A DNA stretch of 64,000 nucleotides from Dehalococcoidia bacterium (GTDB taxonomy: Bacteria > Chloroflexota > Dehalococcoidia > Lucifugimonadales > Lucifugimonadaceae), in the NCBI GenBank assembly GCA_014239735.1, contig JAAZYI010000020.1:1-64000 (forward strand). Direction: 5' to 3'. Shown in pieces: positions 43,126 through 53,284 of the stretch. The notes beneath the pieces were generated by a model. It was given only the letters and a program-made list of their open reading frames with translations. It did not search any database and had not been told where the DNA came from. Position numbers and translations under genes: made by a program. Every line of letters begins with the position of its first letter. The first letter of the stretch is position 1.

Positions 43126-44133
43126 TTATATTTTTGATAATTCTTCTACTATATTAATTAGTGGCTTGTCGTTATAAAAATTATTAATATTTTCGGCAAC
43201 AATTTTCATTCTTCTAGAAATTGTTCCGTATGTAGACCCGCAGATATGCGGAGTTAGAATTACATTTTTTAATTCATTGAAAGGATATTCTGACGGTTTT
43301 GGGTTATCTGATGCTCCCTTAGGGTATGTATACCAAGTATCAAGGCAAGCTCCAGCAATCCTATTAGATTTTAATGCATTATAGAGATGCTCTTCTTTGA
43401 TTATAGGCCCTCTAGCAGGATTTATTATGAATGCATCATTTTTCATAGAGTAGATCTCTTTATCTCCTATCATGCCTTTCGTCGATTCAATATACGGCAC
43501 ACACACAACTACAAAATCAGAAATTGAAATTAATTTTGTCATTTCATCTGATTTTACGACCTCTTTTATGCTTAATTTTTTAATAACTTCTTTGTCAACG
43601 TCAAATTCTTCTACGGCATAGTTATTCATGCCGAAGGCATTTGTCATTTCAAGAACTTTTTTCCCTATCCTCCCAAGGCCTATTACAGTTACATTTCTTC
43701 CAGTTAATTCTTTAAAAGGCCCAAATCTGGCTGGCCAATAGTCCCAGTTATTTTCGATGAAAGTGTTATGAGAATTAATTAATTCTCTATCTAGTGCAAT
43801 CATTGACATTAGAACATACTCCGCTATTCCAACTTCATGTTCATAACTATTAGTGACAACACACCCTTCTGGTACAGCCTCAGAAGAAATTTTATCCCAA
43901 CCGGCGCCAGGCATAAAAATTGCTTCCAAATTTTTAGCTTCATTTTTCCAAGAAATATCCATAGATGTTGAAACTAAAATATTAAAATCTGGCAGAAGTT
44001 TTCTTATGTCTTCTTTTTTAGAAGAATCGATTACATGCCATTCAATAGGGACATTTGTGTTTGATTTTAAGTCATCAATAGAAAGGCTTAAGAATTTACT
44101 ATTTAGAACTAATGCTTTAAGCTTCTTGCTCAT
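43126..44133 (-). CDS. D-isomer-specific 2-hydroxyacid dehydrogenase
   Basis: A 335-residue NAD(P)-dependent oxidoreductase of the D-2-hydroxyacid family (formate dehydrogenase/phosphoglycerate dehydrogenase fold). VIGLGRIGKK is the cofactor motif (about 158-167), and the catalytic Arg, Glu and His are seen in NPARGPIIKEE, GACLDTWYTYP and LTPHICGST. Substrate unknown. It is divergent from the SDR-MlrC pair across a 101-bp intergenic region. A relative is at 51150-52145. Confidence 0.9.
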   Translation of the reverse strand: MSKKLKALVLNSKFLSLSIDDLKSNTNVPIEWHVIDSSKKEDIRKLLPDFNILVSTSMDISWKNEAKNLEAIFMPGAGWDKISSEAVPEGCVVTNSYEHEVGIAEYVLMSMIALDRELINSHNTFIENNWDYWPARFGPFKELTGRNVTVIGLGRIGKKVLEMTNAFGMNNYAVEEFDVDKEVIKKLSIKEVVKSDEMTKLISISDFVVVCVPYIESTKGMIGDKEIYSMKNDAFIINPARGPIIKEEHLYNALKSNRIAGACLDTWYTYPKGASDNPKPSEYPFNELKNVILTPHICGSTYGTISRRMKIVAENINNFYNDKPLINIVEELSKI

Positions 44134-44234
44134 ATTTCACCTCGTTAATTCAATCTTCTAGCAGAAAAGTTTTTAATGCAATATTATTTATATAAATTAG
44201 TTTGATTTTGGTATAAATTTATTCTGGAGATAAT

Positions 44235-44993
44235 ATGACAAAAGATAATAGGAAAGTTGCAATAGTTACTGGAGGAGGATCTGGCATTGGAAAAGCATCT
44301 GCAATAGCTCTTTTAAACGATGGTTATTCGGTAGTAATTTCAGGAAGAAGAGAAGATCCTCTTATCCAAACAGTAAAAGAGAACGGCAATAATTCAAAAA
44401 TCTTGGGAGTCACCTGTGATGTAGGAAATCCTGAATCTGTAAAGAATCTTTTTCAAAAAACTATCAGTGAATTTGGAAGACTAGATGTTCTTTTTAATAA
44501 TGCTGGAGGTGGAGCTCCCAAAAAACTCATTGAAGATCTGACCTATGACGATTGGCAAAACGTAGTTGATGCAAATTTAACCGGAACTTTCTTGTGCTCT
44601 CAAGAAGCAATAAAGATTATGAAAAATCAGAATCCTATGGGAGGCAGAATAATTAATAATGGCTCAATTTCTGCATATGCGCCTAGACCAGATTCTGCTC
44701 CTTACACAGCCACTAAACATGGCGTTAGCGGATTAACAAAATCTATTTCTTTAGACGGAAGAAAATATAATATTGCATGTAGCCAAATAGATATTGGTAA
44801 TGCTGCTACAGATATGACAGAAAGAATGAAGAATGGCGTACCTCAAGCTAATGGATCAACGGTTGTAGAGCCTACTTTTGACGTAAATCACGTTGCAGAA
44901 GTTGTTGTAAACATTTCTAATTTTCCGTTAGAAACTAATGTTCAATTTATTACAATAATGGCCACCAAAATGCCTTTTATTGGAAGAGGTTAA
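44235..44993 (+). CDS. SDR family oxidoreductase
   Basis: A classical NAD(P)-dependent short-chain dehydrogenase of 252 residues. [13 protein letters not shown] is the glycine motif (about 11-23), NNAGGGAPK follows, SIS and the YTATKHG segment give Ser-Tyr-Lys, and [11 protein letters not shown] is the substrate loop. GGAG at 44223-44226 is 8 bp before ATG. One base after its stop MlrC begins, so the two are co-transcribed, perhaps with SDR supplying or using the product of the MlrC reaction. Confidence 0.9.
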   Translation: MTKDNRKVAIVTGGGSGIGKASAIALLNDGYSVVISGRREDPLIQTVKENGNNSKILGVTCDVGNPESVKNLFQKTISEFGRLDVLFNNAGGGAPKKLIEDLTYDDWQNVVDANLTGTFLCSQEAIKIMKNQNPMGGRIINNGSISAYAPRPDSAPYTATKHGVSGLTKSISLDGRKYNIACSQIDIGNAATDMTERMKNGVPQANGSTVVEPTFDVNHVAEVVVNISNFPLETNVQFITIMATKMPFIGRG

Positions 44994-44994
44994 T

Positions 44995-46497
44995 ATGAAA
45001 ATTGGTTTAACATGTTTTATGCATGAGTCAAATAATTTTATAAAGAAAACTACACCATTAGAAAATTTTAAGGACCCTTCTTTTGGTGATTTTTTGCACG
45101 GAGATCACATAGTTGATCATTTTAGAGACGGAAATCATGAACTGAGTGGTTCTATTGATGAGATAGAGAAGCAGGGCAATACTTTTATTCCAAAATTTTG
45201 CGGCATAGCAACACCTTCTGGAACTGTCGAAAAGTCTGCTTTTGATTACATTGTAAATAGAATAGTGGATGAAATAAATAGAGATGAAATGGATGGCTTA
45301 ATAATTAATCTTCATGGAGCTACGGTATCAGAAGAATATCTTGATGTAGATGGAGAAGTTTTATTTAGATTAAGAAATAAGATGGGGTCTGAATTTCCAA
45401 TAATTTGTACTTTAGATAAACATGCAAATATTTCTACTAAGATGTTTGAAAATGCAGATATATTGGTTGTGTTTAGGACATGCCCTCATTTGGATACATA
45501 TGATAGAGGTGTGGAGGCTGCAAAATTAATGGACCAGATGTTAAAAAATGAATTAAAACCAACTGGCACATTTATTGCCCCTCCTATGATGATTAATATG
45601 ACCAAGCAAAATACGTTTGAAGAGCCTGTATCTAAAATAATAGAAGATATGGAATCTTTATTTGATGACCCTTTAGTATCATCTGCAAGTTTTGCTTTAG
45701 GCTTTCCATTTGCCGATGTTCCTGAACTTGGTGCTTCTTTCATTGTTTATACAAATGATAATGCCGGGCTTTCTAGAGAAAAATGTGAATGGGTTTCTTC
45801 TAGAGCTTGGGAAAATAGGGAAAAATACAATTTAGATGCATATGAAGTAGAAGATGCTGTGAGAATAGCTAAAGAATCTAAAGAATTTCCAGTTGTTCTT
45901 AATGATGTTGGAGATAATGTAGGTGGAGGTAGTTCGGCAGATTCAACTTTTCTTTTGCATGAAATAGTTCGGCAGAATGTAGAAAATTACTGCACTGTAT
46001 TTTTTGATCCAGAGTCAGTTTCTAAGTGTATTGAGTCTGGAATAGGCTCAGATATCAGCCTAAGAATTGGCGGTAAAGTTGATGATCAGCATGGTGCGCC
46101 TGTTGAATTAGAGGGTAAAGTAATAAATATAACTGATGGTACATGGGAAGATAGCGAGATAAGACATGGCGGCTATACAAAATACAATCAAGGGCCAACA
46201 GTATTATTTGAAACACAAAATGAAGGCTCAATTATTTTAACTTCGCTAAGACAGCCTCCGCAAAGCATAGGTCAAATTACTCATATCGGAATAGATCCGT
46301 CTAATAAGAAACTGATTACCACAAGGGGAGTTATACTTCCTAGGCCAGCTTATGATCCTTTTGCTGCTAAAACATTTTTAGTAAACACGAAAGGCACAAC
46401 AACTGCAGACTTGAAAAATTTAAGCTTCAAAAATATAAAAAGAGACCTTTATCCTTTGGGAGACCCTTCATTTAATCCAGAATCAAATGAAGTTTAA
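44995..46497 (+). CDS. M81 (MlrC-like) metallopeptidase family protein
   Basis: A 500-residue member of the M81 family, named for MlrC, which cleaves linearised microcystin. Most relatives have unknown substrates. CFMHESNNF, INLHGATVSEE, TLDKHANISTKM and VFRTCPHLDTYDRG hold the conserved D/H residues that likely bind zinc; NDVGDNVGGGSSAD and GGYTKYNQGPT are in the C-domain. ATG at 44995 with AGAGG upstream is preferred to TTG 44980. 4-bp stop-stop overlap with the convergent amidohydrolase. Amino-terminal signal peptide absent. Confidence 0.88.
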   Translation: MKIGLTCFMHESNNFIKKTTPLENFKDPSFGDFLHGDHIVDHFRDGNHELSGSIDEIEKQGNTFIPKFCGIATPSGTVEKSAFDYIVNRIVDEINRDEMDGLIINLHGATVSEEYLDVDGEVLFRLRNKMGSEFPIICTLDKHANISTKMFENADILVVFRTCPHLDTYDRGVEAAKLMDQMLKNELKPTGTFIAPPMMINMTKQNTFEEPVSKIIEDMESLFDDPLVSSASFALGFPFADVPELGASFIVYTNDNAGLSREKCEWVSSRAWENREKYNLDAYEVEDAVRIAKESKEFPVVLNDVGDNVGGGSSADSTFLLHEIVRQNVENYCTVFFDPESVSKCIESGIGSDISLRIGGKVDDQHGAPVELEGKVINITDGTWEDSEIRHGGYTKYNQGPTVLFETQNEGSIILTSLRQPPQSIGQITHIGIDPSNKKLITTRGVILPRPAYDPFAAKTFLVNTKGTTTADLKNLSFKNIKRDLYPLGDPSFNPESNEV

Positions 46498-47333
46498 ACA
46501 TTATAAAAATTAGAACCATTATTAAAGAAAAAATCTTCTTTTTCAGAAGGAGAAAAATTATTGGTTAAATTTTTTGCTAAATTTAAAACATATTGATAAG
46601 AATTCTTAGTTAAACATACAGGCCAATTACTTCCGTACATTATTCTTTTTTTTCCAAAAGAATTAGTGATATGAGAAGAATACAAATGTATATCATTTAA
46701 GTCCTGATCATCATTCGTTTCTTCAATAATTCCAGAAATTTTACAGTGCAGATTATTTATTTTTGAAAGTTCATAGATGTCGCTTGCCCATGGTTCAAAT
46801 TTATTTATTGATATTTCTGGCTTAGCAATATGATCGATTACACCAGTAAGGCTAGGTATTTTTTCATACACTTGTTTTATATATTTTAAATGATTAGGTC
46901 TCACTAAAAAATCAAAATTGACCTTTCTTTCTGAAAGAATTTTTAACCCATTTAAGACATCAGTGTCCATAATCCATCCCTCATCTTTTTCGTCATGCCA
47001 AACATGCCTTATCCCAACAAATTTTTCATTTTTCTGGAATCTATCTAACTTGTACTCAATTTCCGGACTTTTAAGGTCAATCCACCCAACAACTCCTTTA
47101 ATTATCGAAGATTTGTTAGCTATATCAAGTAGCCAATCAGCTTCATCTTCAGATTGATGAGCTTGAACACAAACAGTACCCTGAACTTCACATTTTTCAG
47201 TTTCCTCTAATAAGTCCTCATGAAGAAAATTCTTATCAATTTTTTCAGATTCAATAACTGGCAAATCTTTAATCCAATCATAAGATCTTAAGGAAAGGTC
47301 CCATAAGTGATGATGTGTATCAAGAATTTTCAT
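46494..47333 (-). CDS. Amidohydrolase (COG3618/amidohydrolase 2 family)
   Basis: A 279-residue TIM-barrel metal-dependent hydrolase. ILDTHHHLWDLS at residues 3-14 has the metal-binding H-x-H after Asp, HVWHDEKDEGW, DFLVRPNH, GVIDHIAKP (catalytic region) and MYGSNWPVC (Asp replaced by Asn before WP) are family marks. Relatives are lactonases of sugar catabolism (L-rhamnono- or L-fucono-lactonase) or 2-pyrone hydrolases. It overlaps the start region of the propeller gene by 14 bp. Confidence 0.85.
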   Translation of the reverse strand: MKILDTHHHLWDLSLRSYDWIKDLPVIESEKIDKNFLHEDLLEETEKCEVQGTVCVQAHQSEDEADWLLDIANKSSIIKGVVGWIDLKSPEIEYKLDRFQKNEKFVGIRHVWHDEKDEGWIMDTDVLNGLKILSERKVNFDFLVRPNHLKYIKQVYEKIPSLTGVIDHIAKPEISINKFEPWASDIYELSKINNLHCKISGIIEETNDDQDLNDIHLYSSHITNSFGKKRIMYGSNWPVCLTKNSYQYVLNLAKNLTNNFSPSEKEDFFFNNGSNFYNV

Positions 47334-48021
47334 TATTAATTTTTACGTAACCTATTTCTGGATAAGGCCTTACTGGATTTGGAAAAGCAGCATCTGAATA
47401 CCAAAGATTCCCATCAATTATAGAAAGTCCATGAGGGTCTGGTCCATCTTTTGGCACATTAATTTGTTCTAGTTTTTCACCTGTGAATTTATTGTATTTT
47501 ACAATATTTCTATCGACCCTATCTGAGCACCAGATTGATTCTCCTTCTATAGCGAGACCATGAGGAGATTGGTCTATATTAAATTTAAACAATTCTTTGA
47601 ATGAGTCAGGATCTACCAAAATTAAAGCTGTAGGGTTAAAAGCAGTAACCCATAATTTATCTTGATCCCACTCAAGTCCGTGAATGCCTCCTCCATCAGG
47701 AGTAGGAAATCTAGAAACTATTTCCCCGGAATCTAGATTAACTTTTAAAATCCAATTCATGTGTGTATCTGTCCCTCTAAATGTACGTGCATTGGTGCGA
47801 CCATTTGAGCCAAGCCACATAAAGCCACCACCAACAGTAATACCAGAGCCATTTTCACAAATTGTTGGGATATTTTTTTTGATTACCCCTTTATGGTCGA
47901 GAATAAAAACATTGTCAGTTTTTTGATCTATAACGAAAAGATCATTATTAAACCATTGCAAGCCGTTTGGCATATCAATATTGCACTCGAAAGCTGGTAT
48001 AAAGTTTGCTAAGTTATTCAT
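47320..48021 (-). CDS. Beta-propeller protein, NHL/SMP-30-like
   Basis: A 233-residue cytoplasmic-looking protein with repeats of the form W-x-x-x-D-L-[FW]-V-x-D (LQWFNNDLFVIDQKTDN; GLEWDQDKLWVTAFNP; GLAIEGESIWCSDRVDRN; GLSIIDGNLWYSDA), about five blades. Patterns resemble SMP-30/gluconolactonase or streptogramin lyase (Vgb) propellers. Together with the overlapping COG3618 amidohydrolase it may handle lactones, but that is inference from neighbours. ATG start, no signal peptide. Confidence 0.7.
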   Translation of the reverse strand: MNNLANFIPAFECNIDMPNGLQWFNNDLFVIDQKTDNVFILDHKGVIKKNIPTICENGSGITVGGGFMWLGSNGRTNARTFRGTDTHMNWILKVNLDSGEIVSRFPTPDGGGIHGLEWDQDKLWVTAFNPTALILVDPDSFKELFKFNIDQSPHGLAIEGESIWCSDRVDRNIVKYNKFTGEKLEQINVPKDGPDPHGLSIIDGNLWYSDAAFPNPVRPYPEIGYVKINNENS

Positions 48022-48135
48022 TTTTATATTTTTTGTATGCTTAAATACTGTAATCTAATATATAAATTGATTTATAATCAACAATATTATTTATTTATAT
48101 TTTCATCAAATAAGTCTTAAGGACTTGGAGTTATT

Positions 48136-48978
48136 ATGTCAGAATCAGAATCAGAATCAGAATCTCAAATAAAAAAAGAAAGAGTAATGGTGTTTATAGA
48201 CGGTAGTAATCTATATCATGTGTTAAATCAGCATTTCTCAAGGTATGATATTAAATTCGGAAAATTTGCTGAGAAATTAGCAGGTGATAGAGAGTTAGTA
48301 AGAACATATTACTACAACATCAAACAAGAAAATGGAAAAGGTGCAGAAGAGCAGGAAAAATTCCTTTCCGCTTTATATGAAATTCCTTACCTGGAAGTTA
48401 AATTAGGTATAGTTAAACAGCGAGGGGATGCGATGGTAGAAAAAGGTGTAGATATGATGATAGGTGTGGATATATTGAAGAATGCCTATGAAGATCTTTA
48501 TGATTCAGCTATTTTGGTAAGTGGGGATGGAGATTTTTATCCAGCACTACAAGCTGCAAAGGATCAAGGTCGGCATGTAGAAATTGCAGCGTTTGATACA
48601 AATATTTCACCTGAAACTGCTAGAATTGCAGACTTGCATATTAAATTAAACAAGACTTTTTTTTCTAGCTTATGGATGACTAAGTCAGATGTTAAGAAAG
48701 CATCAAGATCATATAACAAAGAAGAGGTTACTGATGAATTGTCTTCTCCAGAAGGAGAAAATAAAAAACCTAAGAGAAAGAAGCCATTAAAAGCGTCAAC
48801 AACTAGAAAAAGTAGTTATAAACCGCGAAGTAAGCAGTCATTTAATAGAAGTAAAGTAGAATCAAATTCAAAAAGAACTGAAATGTCGCCTTCTACTGAA
48901 CCTCCGAAACTAAATGACTCTAAGAGCTCGTCAGCAAAAAAGAAAGGTTGGATTAAGAAGCTGGTTGGAGGCAACTAA
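48136..48978 (+). CDS. NYN domain (LabA/DUF88-like) putative ribonuclease
   Basis: A 280-residue protein. After an Ser-Glu repeat leader (residues 2-10) comes the NYN/PIN-like core with [26 protein letters not shown] and [19 protein letters not shown], whose aspartates form the nuclease site. From about residue 190 the tail is rich in Lys, Arg and Ser, fit for RNA binding (e.g. [12 protein letters not shown]). NYN proteins such as LabA and Marf1 act on RNA; the target here is unknown. GGAG at 48127-48130 precedes ATG by 5 bp. It shares a 4-bp stop-stop overlap with ilvD. Confidence 0.83.
   Translation: MSESESESESQIKKERVMVFIDGSNLYHVLNQHFSRYDIKFGKFAEKLAGDRELVRTYYYNIKQENGKGAEEQEKFLSALYEIPYLEVKLGIVKQRGDAMVEKGVDMMIGVDILKNAYEDLYDSAILVSGDGDFYPALQAAKDQGRHVEIAAFDTNISPETARIADLHIKLNKTFFSSLWMTKSDVKKASRSYNKEEVTDELSSPEGENKKPKRKKPLKASTTRKSSYKPRSKQSFNRSKVESNSKRTEMSPSTEPPKLNDSKSSSAKKKGWIKKLVGGN
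48139..48162 (+). repeat. Hexanucleotide microsatellite (TCAGAA)x4
   Basis: Four perfect copies of TCAGAA directly after the ATG of the NYN-domain gene encode (Ser-Glu)4. Being a multiple of three, changes in copy number would keep frame and change only the leader length. Confidence 0.95.
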
Positions 48979-50675
48979 CCAGTAACTGCACCTTTTGAGG
49001 CAGGTTGGACAAGTTTAGTGTATTTACCAAGAACTCCGGTTTTATATAATGGAACATGCTTATCTAACTTACTCAATCTCTCTTTAATTTCTTTTTCAGG
49101 CACTCTTAAATTTAATTCAAAAGACTCTAAATCAATTTCTATTTTGTCTCCATTCTCTACTGCAGCAATAGGTCCTCCAACTGCAGCTTCAGGACCAACA
49201 TGACCAATCATTGGTCCATGTGATGCTCCAGAAAACCTCCCGTCTGTCATTAAAAATACTTTATCGCCTAGACCTTGCCCCACAATGGCACTAGTAATTG
49301 AGAGCATCTCTCTCATTCCTGGCCCACCTTTGGGTCCTTCATATCTAATTACTACGAAATCACCTTGCTTAATTTCATGTTTTTTTAAAGATTCCATGCA
49401 CTCTTCTTCTTGATTAAAGACTTTTGCTGGCCCAGACCATGATTTTCCATAGTTATGTCCTGCAACTTTAAGTACAGCCCCTTCAGGAGCTAGATTTCCA
49501 TGTAATATAACTAATCCTCCAGTATTACTGATAGGGTTATCTGGCAATCTTACTACGTCATCTTCAGTGCCATTATCTTCAATTTCTGCAAGATTTTCCT
49601 CTACAGTCTTTCCAGTAACTGTCATACAATCTCCATGAATAAGACCAAGTTTGAATAGCCTTTTCATTACTAATGGAACACCACCAACATTATCTAGATC
49701 ATACATAATATATTTTCCGCCTGGTTTCATATCTGCTAGATGCGGAGTTCTCATTGATATATCGTGTATGTCTTCTAAAGACAGACCTACCCCCATCTCA
49801 TGAGCTATTGCAGGTAAGTGTAATGCTGTATTCGTTGAGCCGCCCATAGCTGTCACTACTGTCACTGCATTTTCAAACGCTTTTTTTGTAAGTATGTCAG
49901 AAGGTCTTATATTTTTTCTTAGGAGGTTTAAAACAGCCTCGCCAGCTTTTCTGCTAGATGCAGATTTTCTCTGATCTACTGCTGGCTCAGAAGCTGTGCC
50001 CGGTAGGCTTAAACCCAAAGCTTCTCCTACTGAGGACATTGTGTTTGCAGTAAACATGCCGCCACAGGATCCAGGTCCTGGGCATGCCCTAGATTCTATT
50101 TGATACAATTCATCGTCTGATAAATCTCCTTTTTGATGCTTTCCAACAGCTTCGAAAACATCTTGAATTTGAATTGTTTTCCCATTAAGATTTCCTGGCA
50201 ATATTGATCCGCCATAAACAAATATAGAAGGAACATTTAATCTTGCGATTGCCATCATTGCTCCAGGCAAACTCTTATCACAACCTGCTACTGCAACTAA
50301 GCCATCAAACCTCTCCGCAAACACAACTGTTTCAATAGAATCAGCTATAACTTCGCGACTAACTAAAGATCCTTTCATTCCAACAGTATTCATAGAAATG
50401 GCATCACTAACTGTTATAGTTCCAAAAACAAAAGGAGTGCCTTGTGCAGCGAAAACCCCTCTTTTAATTTGTTCTGCGAGAGGTTCTATACCTGCATTAC
50501 AAGGAGTAACCTCATTGTGAGTAGATGCAATTCCCACGAAAGGGGCATTAATATTTTCGTCAGTTAGCCCCATTGCTTTCATCATAGATCGGTGAGGCGC
50601 TCTTGCTGCACCTTCGGTTGTCTCCCAACTTGTATGTTTACCTAAGGCTCTTTTCTGTTCTCGTCTAGTTGCCAT
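48975..50675 (-). CDS. ilvD: Dihydroxy-acid dehydratase
   Basis: An Fe-S enzyme of valine/isoleucine synthesis that dehydrates 2,3-dihydroxy-3-methyl acids. It has 566 residues. [11 protein letters not shown] (first cluster Cys), [14 protein letters not shown] (second), GRFSGASHG and the N-terminal [10 protein letters not shown] are diagnostic. AAAGGAG, 5 bp before ATG 50675, decides this start against a longer frame. It is the only branched-chain amino-acid gene seen; the hydroxyacid dehydrogenases upstream are on the same strand. Related sugar-acid dehydratases are possible, but the motifs fit IlvD best. Confidence 0.95.
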   Translation of the reverse strand: MATRREQKRALGKHTSWETTEGAARAPHRSMMKAMGLTDENINAPFVGIASTHNEVTPCNAGIEPLAEQIKRGVFAAQGTPFVFGTITVSDAISMNTVGMKGSLVSREVIADSIETVVFAERFDGLVAVAGCDKSLPGAMMAIARLNVPSIFVYGGSILPGNLNGKTIQIQDVFEAVGKHQKGDLSDDELYQIESRACPGPGSCGGMFTANTMSSVGEALGLSLPGTASEPAVDQRKSASSRKAGEAVLNLLRKNIRPSDILTKKAFENAVTVVTAMGGSTNTALHLPAIAHEMGVGLSLEDIHDISMRTPHLADMKPGGKYIMYDLDNVGGVPLVMKRLFKLGLIHGDCMTVTGKTVEENLAEIEDNGTEDDVVRLPDNPISNTGGLVILHGNLAPEGAVLKVAGHNYGKSWSGPAKVFNQEEECMESLKKHEIKQGDFVVIRYEGPKGGPGMREMLSITSAIVGQGLGDKVFLMTDGRFSGASHGPMIGHVGPEAAVGGPIAAVENGDKIEIDLESFELNLRVPEKEIKERLSKLDKHVPLYKTGVLGKYTKLVQPASKGAVTG

Positions 50676-51159
50676 TTTTTCTCCTTTTATTAATGCAGTT
50701 AATAGATAGAACAATTACATCTTTTGGAGGGTGCTTATAATTTCCCTCGTTCAATTCTAATTTCTTTTTTTCTACTAGGTCTTGCTCATTAACCCATATC
50801 CATCCAGACTTTAATCTCTCAGGATTGATTGCTTCTGCAAAATATATCATATCTATATGGAAGTGTTTACCTTCTTTAGGGTCATTAATGGGTTCTAGTA
50901 GCATAGATTCGGGTTTTTCAAGCTCTTTTACTTCTCCAATGTTTTCAAATATTGATTTGTTTGAAAATAATTTGATTGATAAACCGCTTTCTTCATATAC
51001 CTCTCTAACAACTGCTTCTTCTGGAGATTCATTTTTTTCAATATGCCCACCTGGAGGCAACCATTCCATAACTTTGTTATGCCAGTGCAATAAAACTTTA
51101 TCTTGATCAGGATGCAATACAAAAGCGGTCGCAGTAAAATGTTTACGATTTAAAACCAT
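50665..51159 (-). CDS. Nudix hydrolase
   Basis: A 164-residue Nudix hydrolase. The box G-x5-E-x7-REVYEESGL is perfect (starts at GGHIEKNES). ATAFVLHP and [20 protein letters not shown] precede it. ATG 51159 (MVLNRKHF) is chosen; an earlier ATG at 51213 would overlap the upstream dehydrogenase by 64 bp, while this overlaps only 10 bp. It lies in the middle of the hydroxyacid dehydrogenase-ilvD strand and overlaps ilvD by 11 bp. Substrate unknown. Confidence 0.85.
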   Translation of the reverse strand: MVLNRKHFTATAFVLHPDQDKVLLHWHNKVMEWLPPGGHIEKNESPEEAVVREVYEESGLSIKLFSNKSIFENIGEVKELEKPESMLLEPINDPKEGKHFHIDMIYFAEAINPERLKSGWIWVNEQDLVEKKKLELNEGNYKHPPKDVIVLSINCINKRRKNGN

Positions 51160-52145
51160 AGTTTTTTGTCCACTATGTTGAAAAGTTCTTTGTCTTTTGA
51201 AAACAGTCGACAATTTTTTTCTATTATCTCAAACCTTCTTTCATCAAGATAAGGCACATCGTGTGCGGCAACATGTGGAGTAAGAATTACTTTAGGGTTA
51301 TCCCATAGCTTATGTGATTTTGGAAGAGGTTCTATTTCATATACATCAAGGCCAGCACCACTTATTTCTTCTTGATTTAGGGCCAATAAAAGATCATTTA
51401 GGACAGTAGTCATGCCTCTGCCTATATTGATAAAAAAAGCACTCTTCTTCATGGATTTGAAGAAATTTAAATTAAATTGCCCTTCTGTTTCAGGTGTATG
51501 AGGAACAGTGCTTACAACAAAATCAGCTTCTTTTACTTTATTTAGTAATTGATCAGGTTTTTCTAGTTCCTGAATAAAGGAAGGTTTTTCCTGTCTTTTT
51601 GAATCAATCCCAATAACTTTCATGCCTAGAGTGGAACAGTAATATGCAGTTTCCTCTCCGATTCCTCCAATGCCAATTATAAGTATTGTTGATTCAGGTA
51701 AATATCTAGTAGATCCTAATGGTAATTCTAGTGGGTTCCAGTTCTTTTCGTATTGTTGTCTAATATAGGTGTGCAAGCTTCTTGAAAAAGATAAAATCAT
51801 AGCTAATATATGACTGGAAATATGATCGTTAAATATTCCTTTAAAATTGGTAGCAATTAAAGAATGATCTGCAAGATCATCAAAATAAAAATCAGCAGGG
51901 GGAGCAGCTTGAGGGGCTTGTAGCCATTCTATTTTTTCAGCATACGGAAATAGTTCTTCAGTAAGTACACCATACACAGCTTCAGAATCAATCAATTCTT
52001 TTTTGGCATCTTCTTTGCTTCTAGGTATTGCTACTTCCAGATAAGGCTCTGAGTCAGATAGTTTCTTTGCCCAGCTCTCTAAAAGTTCATCATATAAAAA
52101 ATTATCTTTAGTTGACGGTAGAAAAGTAATTTTAAAATTTCTCAT
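51150..52145 (-). CDS. D-isomer-specific 2-hydroxyacid dehydrogenase
   Basis: A 331-residue NAD(P)-dependent 2-hydroxyacid dehydrogenase. ILIIGIGGIGEETAYYCS is the cofactor motif (about 158-170), INIGRGMTTVLNDLLLAL contains the catalytic Arg, GAGLDVYEIEPLP the Glu and LTPHVAAHD the His. Divergent from the copy at 43126. Start overlaps the upstream Ldh2-type gene by 4 bp (ATGA), so it is translated with a dehydrogenase of the opposite stereochemical family. Confidence 0.9.
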   Translation of the reverse strand: MRNFKITFLPSTKDNFLYDELLESWAKKLSDSEPYLEVAIPRSKEDAKKELIDSEAVYGVLTEELFPYAEKIEWLQAPQAAPPADFYFDDLADHSLIATNFKGIFNDHISSHILAMILSFSRSLHTYIRQQYEKNWNPLELPLGSTRYLPESTILIIGIGGIGEETAYYCSTLGMKVIGIDSKRQEKPSFIQELEKPDQLLNKVKEADFVVSTVPHTPETEGQFNLNFFKSMKKSAFFINIGRGMTTVLNDLLLALNQEEISGAGLDVYEIEPLPKSHKLWDNPKVILTPHVAAHDVPYLDERRFEIIEKNCRLFSKDKELFNIVDKKLWF

Positions 52146-53284
52146 ATTAGTTGATCAATTTTTAATTCGTTTGATGTTTTTTTGTACCATTCAACTACTT
52201 CAGGGTGCAGCGGAATGCCTTTCTTTTTTCTTTTTTCTTGCTCTTTAGCTTCAATATATCCAGCATAAACTACTTCCTTTCCTTCTGAATTTGAAGGTAG
52301 ATCTAGAAGGCTTTGTAGATACCTATCCATGAGTTCTTTAAATTCTTTTGTATCTATAAATGCGTCTATTGAGTATGCAGCTAAAAAGTGACCTTGTCCT
52401 GTATGTTCTCCTGTAGGGGCAGTTTTTGATCCGTTAAGTATACCTGCAAGAACATCAACTACCATTGCCATGGAGTATGATTTATGTGAGCCAATCTCTC
52501 TAGTTCCTCCAAAAGGAAGCAGATCCACAGAACTTGAGATATATCCAGAAGCATATCTTTCCTCTAAGTTTTTAGATTCATCCTCATACTGGTCTAAATC
52601 TTTCATATTTACTTTCTCCATAATTGGATTTCCATTATCATCAGCAATCCATCCAGGCTCTAACGGAACTCCTAATCTAGAGGCTAATACTATTTTGTTC
52701 CCAGCCACAGAGGTCATTGCTGCATCAAAAACAAAAGGAGGGAGTTTATCTGCTGGAGCTGCATAAGCTATAGGATTTGTACCTATTGCTTTTTTGGAAG
52801 AAAAAGTTGGAACCATCCTAGGCGAGCAAGCAGCCATACAAGTCCCTATCATGTCATGCTTTAGGGCTATCATGGCGTGATATGCAAGCATTCCTATATG
52901 TCTACCATTTCCAAGAGTTACTAATCCGACACCTGTCTTTTTTGCTTTTTCTACAGCAATCTCCATTGCCTGAGGAGCTACCACTATTCCTAGCCCTGCA
53001 TCAGAATCTATTGTTATACACGAAGGTGTTTCTTTTACAATTTTCCAGTTAGGCTTAGGATTTATATTTTTTGATTTAAATGCTCCTAAATATGCTCTAA
53101 CCATATTAGACACCCCATGAGTTTCTACTCCTCTAAGATCTGAAGAAATAAGAGCATCAGTTGCTAACTTACAATCCTTTTCAGGCATACCTTGACTTTG
53201 AAATATTTGTTCAGTGACATTTCTTAAGTTTTCTTCCGGAATTAAAATAACTTCCTGGTCTGGGACATGGAATCTCTCTAACAT
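52142..53284 (-). CDS. Malate/L-lactate dehydrogenase family (Ldh2-type) oxidoreductase, copy B
   Basis: A 380-residue enzyme of the Ldh_2 family (malate, L-sulfolactate, ureidoglycolate and 2,3-diketogulonate dehydrogenases), which use NAD(P) without a Rossmann fold. SSDLRGVETHGVSNMVRAY (with the catalytic His), GLVTLGNGRHIGMLAYHAM and IGTNPIAYAAPA are visible. It and the next upstream gene share about half of their residues by eye. Overlaps D-hydroxyacid dehydrogenase by 4 bp and shares one base with its paralogue. Confidence 0.88.
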   Translation of the reverse strand: MLERFHVPDQEVILIPEENLRNVTEQIFQSQGMPEKDCKLATDALISSDLRGVETHGVSNMVRAYLGAFKSKNINPKPNWKIVKETPSCITIDSDAGLGIVVAPQAMEIAVEKAKKTGVGLVTLGNGRHIGMLAYHAMIALKHDMIGTCMAACSPRMVPTFSSKKAIGTNPIAYAAPADKLPPFVFDAAMTSVAGNKIVLASRLGVPLEPGWIADDNGNPIMEKVNMKDLDQYEDESKNLEERYASGYISSSVDLLPFGGTREIGSHKSYSMAMVVDVLAGILNGSKTAPTGEHTGQGHFLAAYSIDAFIDTKEFKELMDRYLQSLLDLPSNSEGKEVVYAGYIEAKEQEKRKKKGIPLHPEVVEWYKKTSNELKIDQLI

